30,150 bases of DNA from a virus. The stretch spans positions 1-30,150 of IMG/VR virus record IMGVR_UViG_3300033144_006987. One strand, given 5' to 3'. The notes under the pieces were generated by a model. The model searched no databases. It worked only from the letters and a program-made list of their open reading frames with translations, and had not been told where the DNA came from. Below are positions 20,497-28,292 of the stretch, piece by piece (within the stretch, counting starts at the first letter, position 1; every line of letters starts with the position of its first letter). The position numbers and the translations under genes are program-made.

Positions 20497-21795
20497 TTAA
20501 GCCCCAAAGAAGTCTTGCATTACTTGGTCACATTTTGCAACTACACTATCCGGTTGCATACCGAAAGATGTATGATCACCCTCAGCGAGTGACAAAAACA
20601 TACTAGCAATTTTACCCCTTTCAAACAACTGTAACTTATCTCTTCCTGCTTCTTTATAATTTTTTACTATTGTATTGGGCATATTACTCACACCGAGTAT
20701 TATATCTGCATACCCTTGTGGATCTGTTCCAGTTGGAATAGGAACATAATGAATACCAGCTTGGAATATCTCACTACCCATGCCCAAAGGGCGAGCCACA
20801 GGAATAACACCACAGCGAATAGCATCAACGACTACACGGTTCGGATGACCTCCAACCTTGGAGTATTTGTTAGACCAGCTTGGGTCAACAAGAACACGTG
20901 ATTGTTTAAGCATAGAAGTCGCTATTTCAGCAGACCACCAGCCCTTATCAGGTCGCTGCATACCATTGTCAAGAGCAGCATCCCAGAATTTCATTCCAGC
21001 AAATGCATAGTCTAAACCTAAATCTTCATGATGGTAATACTGTGGCTTACATTTTTCTTCACTCACCATATAGCGATATTCAATACCTTCACCTACAACC
21101 CAACGAAACTCTTGATCTTTTCGTTCTGGCATATAAGCAATAGCTTCAATTAATTCATGAACATGCTTCCACGCTTTGAAGGTTTGCAAAGATATAAATC
21201 CAGTTGCTCTATCATCCCAAGGTGTATGTTCAATATCACTAAGATCTTGTGGATTTAATATCATTTTTCTCTTAATAGGAAATATATCAGCCCCATTATA
21301 AGCACAAGGATGAACACAGGCAAGGCCAGTAAGATTATCTGCAATGTGGAGAATGTGTGGACAAGCATTAGCACAGTTCCCATCATGAATGATAGCTATC
21401 TGTTTTGTATCATAACTAAGATCATAAAGATCCGACCAATCAGTATTACCACGATGTTCTGCAAGTTTTGTTGGAACAGGCACAGACCAAATAACAAGAT
21501 CATAGCTTTCTAATTTTGATTTTGTTTCATTTCTTCTCCACATACCCTTATAACCAAATCTATTCTTTGCTGGAAAATTCCAACCTTTACCCTGATGATG
21601 TTGTATTCCTGATGGACCCCATTGCCAAGTCGTATCAATCGCTTTATTATTTGCACGAGGATGTTTGCTCTTCCATGATAATTCAAGAAGATCTACTGTG
21701 TGGCCTAAGTCTTTAAAGCCACCAATCAATTGTTCAGTGTGGTTGACTATACCACCAAGATCCATAAGGGGGAAGAGACAGATTGCAATTTTCAT
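20497..21795 (-). CDS. GT-B fold glycosyltransferase (GT4-like, 432 aa)
   Basis: It should transfer a sugar from a nucleotide-sugar donor. The N-terminus MKIAICLFPLMDLGGIVNH is the first strand and glycine loop of a GT-B enzyme. The second domain has GFISLQTFKAWKHVHELIEA, then the donor-site region GGHPNRVVVDAIRCGVIPVA followed by RPLGMGSEIF, like the EX7E region of GT4 enzymes but with aspartate in place of the first glutamate. I chose ATG 21795 because it overlaps the FkbM stop by ATGA. Its place between a methyltransferase and a thymidylate synthase homologue suggests the acceptor is DNA 5-hydroxymethyluracil or a derivative. A surface glycan is an alternative acceptor. Confidence 0.8.
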   Translation of the reverse strand: MKIAICLFPLMDLGGIVNHTEQLIGGFKDLGHTVDLLELSWKSKHPRANNKAIDTTWQWGPSGIQHHQGKGWNFPAKNRFGYKGMWRRNETKSKLESYDLVIWSVPVPTKLAEHRGNTDWSDLYDLSYDTKQIAIIHDGNCANACPHILHIADNLTGLACVHPCAYNGADIFPIKRKMILNPQDLSDIEHTPWDDRATGFISLQTFKAWKHVHELIEAIAYMPERKDQEFRWVVGEGIEYRYMVSEEKCKPQYYHHEDLGLDYAFAGMKFWDAALDNGMQRPDKGWWSAEIATSMLKQSRVLVDPSWSNKYSKVGGHPNRVVVDAIRCGVIPVARPLGMGSEIFQAGIHYVPIPTGTDPQGYADIILGVSNMPNTIVKNYKEAGRDKLQLFERGKIASMFLSLAEGDHTSFGMQPDSVVAKCDQVMQDFFGA

Positions 21796-22469
21796 CGTTT
21801 CCATGCTCCTAGTGTCTGCCATAGTTTATCGTTATCAAGCACAGGTTCTTTAATACACTCCCAATTTTTAAATTGTTTCACCAATTTAGAAGCTGCTTCA
21901 AAGAAACCTTTTCCTTGTAAATGAATTTCCATAACTATTTGTTTCACATAATCTGGTAAACCATGTTCAAGTAAATCAAATTCAGCACCTTCAACATCCA
22001 TCTTTATAACTTCTGGTTTATATTGTTCTAGCATATAATAAAAATTCCCTGTGCTAACTTTAATAGGTATTCTACCTCGTCTTTGTATGATGCTAGAATT
22101 ACCTGGATTCTTACCTGATGGAGCAAGCCATAATTCTATATCTGCATCGTCACCTATGATTAATGCAATATGATGAATAGCATAGTTACCCTTCAATTTA
22201 AAAACATTAGTCTGGAGCATTTCAAAATTATAAGGTTCTGGTTCAAAGGCAATTACAAGACTTGCTCCATGATCACTCGCCCATAGTGTGAATGCCCCAA
22301 TGTTCGCTCCAATATCAAAGACAACTTTATCTTTAACATCTAGCATTCCATAGGAACGCTGTATCTCATTCACTACATAAGAATCGTATGTGCCACGACG
22401 ACATTGCACACCACGATGTTCATAGATTTCACGTTCTTCATATTCACCCCTGACCAGGACTCCGGGCAT
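21792..22469 (-). CDS. FkbM-family SAM-dependent methyltransferase (225 aa)
   Basis: The SAM-binding loop VVFDIGANIGAFTLWA (49-64) is followed by an acidic strand end IAFEPEP (73-79) and the FkbM-type KMDVEGAEFDLL (156-167). EIHLQGKG near residue 181 ends the fold. FkbM enzymes usually O-methylate small molecules or sugars. The gene overlaps the HMUDK/aGPT-PPlase-family gene by 26 nt and the glycosyltransferase by ATGA, and has its own site GGAGTAGATATC. O-methylation of the sugar added by the neighbouring glycosyltransferase is the simplest idea; the substrate is not shown by the sequence. Confidence 0.85.
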   Translation of the reverse strand: MPGVLVRGEYEEREIYEHRGVQCRRGTYDSYVVNEIQRSYGMLDVKDKVVFDIGANIGAFTLWASDHGASLVIAFEPEPYNFEMLQTNVFKLKGNYAIHHIALIIGDDADIELWLAPSGKNPGNSSIIQRRGRIPIKVSTGNFYYMLEQYKPEVIKMDVEGAEFDLLEHGLPDYVKQIVMEIHLQGKGFFEAASKLVKQFKNWECIKEPVLDNDKLWQTLGAWKR

Positions 22470-23334
22470 GATATCTACTCCTTGGTCTACCTTGGCCCAA
22501 CCTCACTCTCTCATATTTATCAAATTCACATAATTGGAATTGGATATCCGTGAGCCTTAATGGTGTAAAGGTAGTAGGCCACAGTTCATCACGCAATTCA
22601 TAAAGGTCTAGCATTATTTCAAGTGTTCTTTCAGCACTCCTAAAATAGACCATACCAGAAGGTGACTTAGGCTCATCGATGCCTGTAACACGGGCCGCGC
22701 CCCGGCGCGCACCGGGTCCAGAGGGGCTCCATATATTCCAATCGCTAGGTTGCCAACCTGTTGCCATTATCAAATCTAAGGTAACTTCCTTTGCCATAAA
22801 TCCAGATCCACCAAAACCATTAAGTGTCATCATCTGGTTAATAAATTTTTTCCAATCATTATGTCTATTAAGGCCAACTATCAAAGCACTAGCATGATCT
22901 GCTAATCCAGCAAGAAAGTATTCCGTTACTACTTCTTCTTTTGGTGCAGATATACCTTGATTCGTAATCACATAAGCACCAGTAAAAACTCTCTTTCCAT
23001 CTGCCCTTCTTCTTTGGGCATGACGAACTATCTTATCTGCATTGAATTCTTTCTGCCAGCCCAAAGAAATAAGAAACTCAGACCGCCCGAAATAACGGGC
23101 TATGCCACAATTATTGAGAATGATATCCCATCTAGTTGTGCTTGTAATATTCTCTTTGTAAAATGCAGCAAACTCTTTACTTGTCCTGTCGTTTTCTCTT
23201 CGGACATTAGTAAACTTATACTCCCTTAAAATTAGATTAGATGTCCATGGATAAAGTTCACCCGCCTCCTTTCGGAGGCGGATTGTTTCGCGCTCCACTA
23301 TGAAAGTGAAGAACGCTTTTGCTCGGGGGAGCAT
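22444..23334 (-). CDS. HMUDK-helical / aGPT-PPlase superfamily protein (thymine hypermodification)
   Basis: The 296-aa sequence follows the motif order of the phage family predicted to act on 5-hydroxymethyluracil in DNA (5-hmdU DNA kinase helical domain and alpha-glutamyl/putrescinyl-thymine pyrophosphorylases): ERETIRLRKEAG (14-25), PWT (29-31), FTNVRRENDR (41-50), FTGAYVITNQG (117-127), GFGGSGFMAKE (173-183), GPGARRG (206-212), and LCEFDKYERVRLGQGRPRSR (268-287). No P-loop kinase domain is attached, so it looks like the stand-alone form. In phages such as ViI and SP10, relatives work with a dUMP hydroxymethylase to activate or substitute the hydroxymethyl group. The gene begins as TGATG on the stop of the lysine-rich gene. 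Family call confident; exact reaction not. Confidence 0.8.
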   Translation of the reverse strand: MLPRAKAFFTFIVERETIRLRKEAGELYPWTSNLILREYKFTNVRRENDRTSKEFAAFYKENITSTTRWDIILNNCGIARYFGRSEFLISLGWQKEFNADKIVRHAQRRRADGKRVFTGAYVITNQGISAPKEEVVTEYFLAGLADHASALIVGLNRHNDWKKFINQMMTLNGFGGSGFMAKEVTLDLIMATGWQPSDWNIWSPSGPGARRGAARVTGIDEPKSPSGMVYFRSAERTLEIMLDLYELRDELWPTTFTPLRLTDIQFQLCEFDKYERVRLGQGRPRSRYHARSPGQG

Positions 23335-24158
23335 CAGTCAGCTTTCGCCTTCTTCTTATTTTTCTTTTCCTTACCTCCCTTTTTCGCAAGAGCGTCCTTG
23401 GCCTTCTTGGCTTCGGTAGCCTTCTTATCGTCAGCTACTTTCTTCTTCTCTGCTTTTTCAACTGCCTTTTTCTTAGCAGCATCTTTACGCTCAGCAGTGG
23501 CTTTTTCACGTGCAGTTTTCTTTTCAGCGCGCTCCTTATCACGCTTTACCTTAGCTTCAGCACGAGTCTTTTTAGCGATTTCAATAGCATCGCCAGGATA
23601 TTCACGACCCTTCCCCTTATACCATTCACGAATTTCCTTATCAATAACACTTTCACCCGGATCTTCCAGCTTCATAAGACCCAGCTTACAATACCAACCA
23701 ATCTTCCCGGCATGAATACCAGAAGCCTCCATGGCATCAATAACCCGCATCCCATCCTTATAACGATCCCAGACACCAGGACGTTGCGACTTATCGGGGG
23801 CAGTAACTTTCTTCACACGATGGAACATTGGTCGTGTTGGGCGCTTGACAACTTCAGGCAGATCACACTTCGGCATTCCACCAGCAACATCAGTTTTTGC
23901 AGCACGCGCCTTACCATCAGGCCCGCAAAGAACAGGAGTATAGCTCTCATCTTCCACGTGCTTTTGGTATTCAATAAGAACTTGCCAACAACCTGTCACA
24001 CCCTTGGGTTTTGACTGGAACTTCTGAATACGACTCCCACCAAGATTAACACCAACAAGATTTCGAAGCTTGGTAAGATCTTCAATAGACATACTCTCAA
24101 GATCGTGGGCAGTATATTCCTTCTCATTGAAGGTAATTTTATTCACAGCCATGTTCAT
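23334..24158 (-). CDS. Protein with long lysine/alanine-rich tail (274 aa)
   Basis: The N-terminal half has KITFNEKEYTAHDLESMSIE, then LTKLRNLVGVNLGG and a basic patch; the middle has a GKIGWYCKLGLM segment. From about residue 195 to the end the chain is almost wholly K, A, E and R (for example KKTRAEAKVKRDKERAEKKT), like histone H1 or bacterial histone-like tails. It should bind DNA or other polyanions. The N-terminal pattern reminds me of an uncharacterised phage family. It heads the operon containing the hypermodification genes; the 106-nt gap upstream may hold a promoter. The ATG follows GGGAGAAAAGTC. Function unknown. Confidence 0.7.
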   Translation of the reverse strand: MNMAVNKITFNEKEYTAHDLESMSIEDLTKLRNLVGVNLGGSRIQKFQSKPKGVTGCWQVLIEYQKHVEDESYTPVLCGPDGKARAAKTDVAGGMPKCDLPEVVKRPTRPMFHRVKKVTAPDKSQRPGVWDRYKDGMRVIDAMEASGIHAGKIGWYCKLGLMKLEDPGESVIDKEIREWYKGKGREYPGDAIEIAKKTRAEAKVKRDKERAEKKTAREKATAERKDAAKKKAVEKAEKKKVADDKKATEAKKAKDALAKKGGKEKKNKKKAKAD

Positions 24159-24264
24159 GACTTTTCTCCCATTTCTATATTTCGTTTCATGCGTTATGCA
24201 TACAATTACACTATTTCAATCTGATTGTTAAAGCAAGGTTTAATTGTCTTCGAAAGGAGGTTTT

Positions 24265-26055
24265 TTATTCAGCACAAGTTCCAATTCTCTGACCTGTATT
24301 TGGATCCCATTCACAAGTATCGCTTTCAATATCATCTGAAGTGATTATATCTTGATAATTACCATTTGATCTATATGTAGTGCAACCTTTAGCTCCGCTT
24401 TTATAAGCCATGTCATACAACAATTTAAACTCTTCATAAGGAAAATCTTTTGGAACATTACACGTCTTTGAACAAGCAGAATCTATATTTGCCTGTGCTA
24501 TACATAAAACTGCTATGTGTTCAGATGCCTTTACATCTTTAGATCGTTTACCACGAATACCTAATTCAGCAAACCCATAATCAAATATCTCTCGTTCAAC
24601 AACATCTCCATCAAATCTCATATTTCTTTTTTGTTTGTAAGCTAAAACAGGTTCAATACCAGATGAAACATTATCTGCTATCAAACTAATTGTTCCTGTT
24701 GGTGCAATAGAAGTTAAATGAGAATTACGAATACCGTGTTTCCGAATCAATTCTTGGATATCTTCATCTAAACTTTGAATAAACTTGCTTGCTAAATATT
24801 GATCTGTATCAAATAATGGAAATGAACCTTTTTCTTTTGCTAATTTTATTGAAGCAAGATAACATTGTCTAGTAATAAATCTTTGCACATCTTCTTGAGC
24901 CTTTAAGAAAGAAGTCTCCCCATATCTATGCCCACAAGCTTCAAGAGCATTTGATAAAGCAGTAACCCCAATTCCCATTCGTCTTTTATTATGAGCTTCT
25001 TTCCTATGCTCAACTAACGGATATCTTGCACGATCAATAATATTATCAGTAGCACGAATTATATAAGGTATATCATTTTCAATAAGATCAAAATCAATAG
25101 TTGCTGGTCCTGTTTCATGTTTAATAAGATATTTTGCAAGATTTAGCGAACCCAATAAACAGGATCCATAAGGAGGAAGTGGTTGCTCACCACATGGATT
25201 TGTAGCTGCAATAGTTTCGCAATAGTATAGATTGTTCCATTCATTTATACGATCAATAAACAACACTCCAGGTTCTGCCCAATCATACGTTCCACGCATA
25301 ATCATTTCCCAAAGTGCATTAGGATCTACTTCACGATAAATCTTACCTTCAAAGATCAAAGGAAATGGTTTGCCACTTTCTTTATATTCCATTAATTTAT
25401 CAGTAACAGCAACCGACATATTAAAACCACGTAAGGGGCGATATTGATATGGAATTTCTTGTGCCGCTTGTTTTGCATGAATAAATGATTCAATGTCTGG
25501 ATGATCACATCGCATAACAAGCATCATAGCACCACGCCTATTACCTGCGGAAGAAGTAGCTTGACATACTGCATCCCAAATTGCAGCAAAAGCAAGAGGA
25601 CCATCGGTAATTGATTGGACACCTAAGATAGTATCTCCTTGTGGGCGAAGAGTAGATATATCAAATCCAATACCACCACCCTGACGCATAGTCGCAGCAG
25701 CTTGTGTTGCTGATTCCATTATAGAAATAGGTGGAAATTTTCCTTCTGGTAATTTTCTTATTTCTTCCTCTGTTGGGCCATGAACAAAACTATCATGCAG
25801 AGTTGGCATAACAAAACAATTATTTGGTGTAATGGTTTTTAATGATCCCATAGCTGCCTGTGATCTACCAGCAGCAAGATATCTAAGCTGTAATACAGCT
25901 TCACGAAATCCCATATAATGCTCATGGCTATCTTGAACAGAAGTGGCAAACCTATTTGCAAATTCTCTATAATTTTCATGTATTCCTCTATATTTAAATT
26001 TATGCATTTCTTCACCAACTAAAGTTTGTGGCCCAACCATCGCTAAGTTCCTCAT
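24265..26055 (-). CDS. nrdJ: Class II (adenosylcobalamin) ribonucleoside reductase
   Basis: It makes deoxynucleotides for phage replication. The active-site set is present: C80 in NNCFVMP and C299 in YGSCLLGSLNL as the redox pair, and NPCGEQ (286-291) with radical cysteine C288. MRQGGGIGFD (123-132) and the KGCTTYRSNG end are typical of this class. Two cysteines at the C-terminus (C581, C594) likely regenerate the enzyme. No radical-generating NrdB is nearby, which fits a B12-dependent class II enzyme. At 596 aa it is short and lacks an ATP-cone, so overall activity control by ATP/dATP is probably missing. The ATG follows GAGGAACAAG. Confidence 0.85.
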   Translation of the reverse strand: MRNLAMVGPQTLVGEEMHKFKYRGIHENYREFANRFATSVQDSHEHYMGFREAVLQLRYLAAGRSQAAMGSLKTITPNNCFVMPTLHDSFVHGPTEEEIRKLPEGKFPPISIMESATQAAATMRQGGGIGFDISTLRPQGDTILGVQSITDGPLAFAAIWDAVCQATSSAGNRRGAMMLVMRCDHPDIESFIHAKQAAQEIPYQYRPLRGFNMSVAVTDKLMEYKESGKPFPLIFEGKIYREVDPNALWEMIMRGTYDWAEPGVLFIDRINEWNNLYYCETIAATNPCGEQPLPPYGSCLLGSLNLAKYLIKHETGPATIDFDLIENDIPYIIRATDNIIDRARYPLVEHRKEAHNKRRMGIGVTALSNALEACGHRYGETSFLKAQEDVQRFITRQCYLASIKLAKEKGSFPLFDTDQYLASKFIQSLDEDIQELIRKHGIRNSHLTSIAPTGTISLIADNVSSGIEPVLAYKQKRNMRFDGDVVEREIFDYGFAELGIRGKRSKDVKASEHIAVLCIAQANIDSACSKTCNVPKDFPYEEFKLLYDMAYKSGAKGCTTYRSNGNYQDIITSDDIESDTCEWDPNTGQRIGTCAE

Positions 26056-26082
26056 CTTGTTCCTCGTTTGGTAGGTTCTTTT

Positions 26083-27306
26083 TTATCTATATATATGAAC
26101 ACTATGAGATGCTCTAGTTATTGCAGTGTAAAGCCACCTATGAGCATCCTTACGAAACATGAAACTTTCATCTCGGATCAATATTCTATCCCATTGACTT
26201 CCTTGCGCTTTATGGGTGGTTATCGCATAGCCAAAGTCGAACTTTTCAGCATCTCTTTCTTCGAACCATTTAAGATCACCTTCCTTTCCTAGGAAGTAAT
26301 GATCATGCGAACAAACCTCAAATATAACACCATTACTATCAAACAACCTCATAAATACTTTACGACCCATACTATTTACTATATGATCAACTGTATATAT
26401 TACACCATTTAATAACCCTTTGTCATGGTTATTTCGGCCACATATAACTTTTTCTCCAGCTATAGGTAACGGGTTATCATATCCTTTTCTTTCTCTTATG
26501 AAATGATTTATACTATGACGAGTTTTATTTCTTCCACAAAGAATTTGGTCAGCCCAAAGAAAATCATTTATACTGGGGCGTTTCTCACAAACAAGACTAG
26601 ATCCATAGCTACCTAGAGGAATTTCTTGTTTTGTTCTTGCTAAAGTTGCTAATTTAATTATGGGATTTTCTATAGCTTGTCTGTGTATTTCTTCTAGCAT
26701 CACATCAGGTTTAACATTTTCAGTAAAGTAGCCAGTGTCCTTAACCGGAGGTAGTTGAGCAGGATCACCAAGCACAAGCACTTTCACCCCGAACGATAAT
26801 AAGTCTTCTCCTATTTTTCTATTCACCATTGAGCATTCATCAATAATAATTAGTTCAGCATCTTTAGCTAAACTATCTGAATTAAGAACAAAATAAGGTT
26901 CTGAAAGAGCATCACTTTCTTCTTTAATAAGTCTTTTAAGATTCTTTACACCTTTATGGTTTGCAGGATTTTTTCCAGATTCTACAAATTCTTCTCTAAG
27001 TTCATCAAGAAGTTTATCAAGCTGTTCTTCAAGTTCAAGTAACTTTGCCTTACCTTTTTCTCTACTTGTATATATCATAGAATGAATTGTTGTAGCACCT
27101 AAGCACCCTTTATCTTGGAGAACGCTTGCTGCTTTTCCTGTATATGCACCATATAAAACAAGACCAGAAACACAGTCTGCTATCTCTTTTGCAAGAGAGG
27201 TTTTACCTGTCCCGGCGTGTCCGAACAAACGAAACAGTTGTTTATCTGAATGTAGCCAAGCACGAACTTTTAATAAAGCTTGAACTTGTTGATGAGACCA
27301 GTCCAT
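26083..27306 (-). CDS. SF1 DNA helicase, Dda/RecD2-like (407 aa)
   Basis: It should unwind DNA using ATP. Visible motifs are Walker A GHAGTGKTS (29-37), motif II IIDECSM (154-160), motif III GDPAQLPPV (180-188), YAITTHKAQGSQW near 365 (motif V), and YTAITRAS near 395 (motif VI). A charged coiled insert (about 84-135) separates the first two, probably a regulatory or contact arm. It starts after AAGGAAAAATC and ends 27 nt before the ribonucleotide reductase, suggesting co-transcription. Dda-like helicases help origin opening and clear proteins from DNA. Confidence 0.9.
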   Translation of the reverse strand: MDWSHQQVQALLKVRAWLHSDKQLFRLFGHAGTGKTSLAKEIADCVSGLVLYGAYTGKAASVLQDKGCLGATTIHSMIYTSREKGKAKLLELEEQLDKLLDELREEFVESGKNPANHKGVKNLKRLIKEESDALSEPYFVLNSDSLAKDAELIIIDECSMVNRKIGEDLLSFGVKVLVLGDPAQLPPVKDTGYFTENVKPDVMLEEIHRQAIENPIIKLATLARTKQEIPLGSYGSSLVCEKRPSINDFLWADQILCGRNKTRHSINHFIRERKGYDNPLPIAGEKVICGRNNHDKGLLNGVIYTVDHIVNSMGRKVFMRLFDSNGVIFEVCSHDHYFLGKEGDLKWFEERDAEKFDFGYAITTHKAQGSQWDRILIRDESFMFRKDAHRWLYTAITRASHSVHIYR

Positions 27307-27325
27307 GATTTTTCCTTATGAGAGT

Positions 27326-27358
27326 GGCGAGCCAGCCGCCCGAAGAAACTGGCTCGCC
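27326..27358. promoter_or_regulatory. 10-bp perfect hairpin with CCGAAGAAA loop
   Basis: GGCGAGCCAG (27326-27335) pairs with CTGGCTCGCC (27349-27358). The 13-nt loop is CCGCCCGAAGAAA and is followed by CT. The hairpin at 5673-5711 has a quite different stem but the same CCGAAGAAA in the loop. On the minus strand the loop carries CUUCGG. It lies 20 nt upstream of the helicase start. Confidence 0.65.
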
Positions 27359-27394
27359 GATGGATCTAACGTGGGGTTCTTACACCGATCCATC
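27359..27394. promoter_or_regulatory. 8-bp hairpin in the same gap
   Basis: GATGGATC (27359-27366) pairs with GATCCATC (27387-27394) across a 20-nt loop. It abuts the hairpin at 27326-27358 with no gap. No U-run follows. Confidence 0.55.
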
Positions 27395-27397
27395 ACT

Positions 27398-27426
27398 CCG
27401 TTCTAAAGCTGCTCTCCCTAGAACGG
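27398..27426. promoter_or_regulatory. 8-bp hairpin spanning a stop codon
   Basis: CCGTTCTA (27398-27405) pairs with TAGAACGG (27419-27426) across a 13-nt loop. The right arm includes the last codons and stop of the gene at 27418-28230, so ribosomes finishing that gene would disturb the structure. The arm TAGAACGGTG recurs at 28294-28303 at the end of the next upstream gene. Confidence 0.55.
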
Positions 27427-28230
27427 TGCCTCACCATCATCACCATCAGCCTTGGTGCTCGCAAAATCAGCAGTCACCATGCCGGAAGCAATTAAATCTT
27501 GGAAGTTCTTCGCCTCTAACAAAACAGCATCCATCTTAGGCCGTTCCATAAGAGAGTCTTTCCAACTTGTTCCTGCGGGTTTGATAAGATAATTAGAAAA
27601 TGTGCCTTTTGGATTTGTTTGTCTATAAGTTTCAATTTTAGCTCCGATAGTTACACGATGCTTAACCTTAGGAACAATCAATTGCATAGAAGTAATCCAA
27701 TCATTATAGGGTTTGATTTTGGTTTTAGAAAAAGAGATCATGCCAAACCCAGCCGGTAATGAATGATGCGGATCATAGTGCATTACATACATGAACTTGG
27801 TTTCAACAAGATCATTATCACCTTGTTCAGAAGGCACCACGAGATTTCCAAAGACAGATCCCCCATTTGCTTTGATGGCATCTACCACAATCTCACTCTT
27901 AGGATCATGTAGACCAACAAAACCACCACCCCTAGTTCTAGGCACCCACTCTACAAACTGATAGTCCTTCCTTACTGGAAGAACAAAAATTCCATCTGGA
28001 TAAAGTTCTTTGGTAACAGTGTTGAAGATCATACCAGTTTTAGCACCTGGGATGGTTTGTTCTTCAACCTCAGGAGAGTTGGATTGTAGGATTGCATAGA
28101 AGGGGATAGAAAGTTCGTGACGTTCTACCTCATCTTCTGGGCCAAACCCAATATCTTCATAGTCTGTAGCAGGAACTATATCACCCTTTGCTACTTTCAT
28201 CAGTGCTTTCTTCGTTGGCTGTTTAACCAT
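27418..28230 (-). CDS. Possible ssDNA-binding/replication protein with SSB-like tip (270 aa)
   Basis: The family is not certain. The chain is beta-rich (IPFYAILQSN, GMIFNTVTKELYPDGIFVLP, FVEWVPRTRGGGFVGLHDP). Such phage proteins are sometimes annotated as conserved hypotheticals near replication genes. The tail ends TKADGDDGEAPF: acidic with a final Pro-Phe, like the C-terminal tip of bacterial SSB, and comparable with the acidic Phe-ending tail of T7 gp2.5. Tail, size and neighbours (helicases and polymerase) point to a single-strand DNA-binding role. The ATG follows GGAGAAAGATA. Its stop is inside a hairpin (27398-27426). Confidence 0.5.
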   Translation of the reverse strand: MVKQPTKKALMKVAKGDIVPATDYEDIGFGPEDEVERHELSIPFYAILQSNSPEVEEQTIPGAKTGMIFNTVTKELYPDGIFVLPVRKDYQFVEWVPRTRGGGFVGLHDPKSEIVVDAIKANGGSVFGNLVVPSEQGDNDLVETKFMYVMHYDPHHSLPAGFGMISFSKTKIKPYNDWITSMQLIVPKVKHRVTIGAKIETYRQTNPKGTFSNYLIKPAGTSWKDSLMERPKMDAVLLEAKNFQDLIASGMVTADFASTKADGDDGEAPF

Positions 28231-28292
28231 TATCTTTCTCCGTTGTTCAGTTCTTCGTTTATCCAGCTTTAAAGTAGCTGTCCTGGATCAGC

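Noticed and set aside
23319-24014. Long plus-strand open frame (231 aa) opposite the lysine-rich gene
   Set aside because: It is the antisense of a lysine/alanine-codon-rich tail, giving F/L/S-rich low-complexity protein; no ribosome site or promoter, and the minus-strand gene is well supported.
24245-24270. Strong AAAGGAGGT site on the plus strand
   Set aside because: No suitable start codon or open frame follows on the plus strand; it lies at the 3' end of the ribonucleotide reductase gene and is probably chance.
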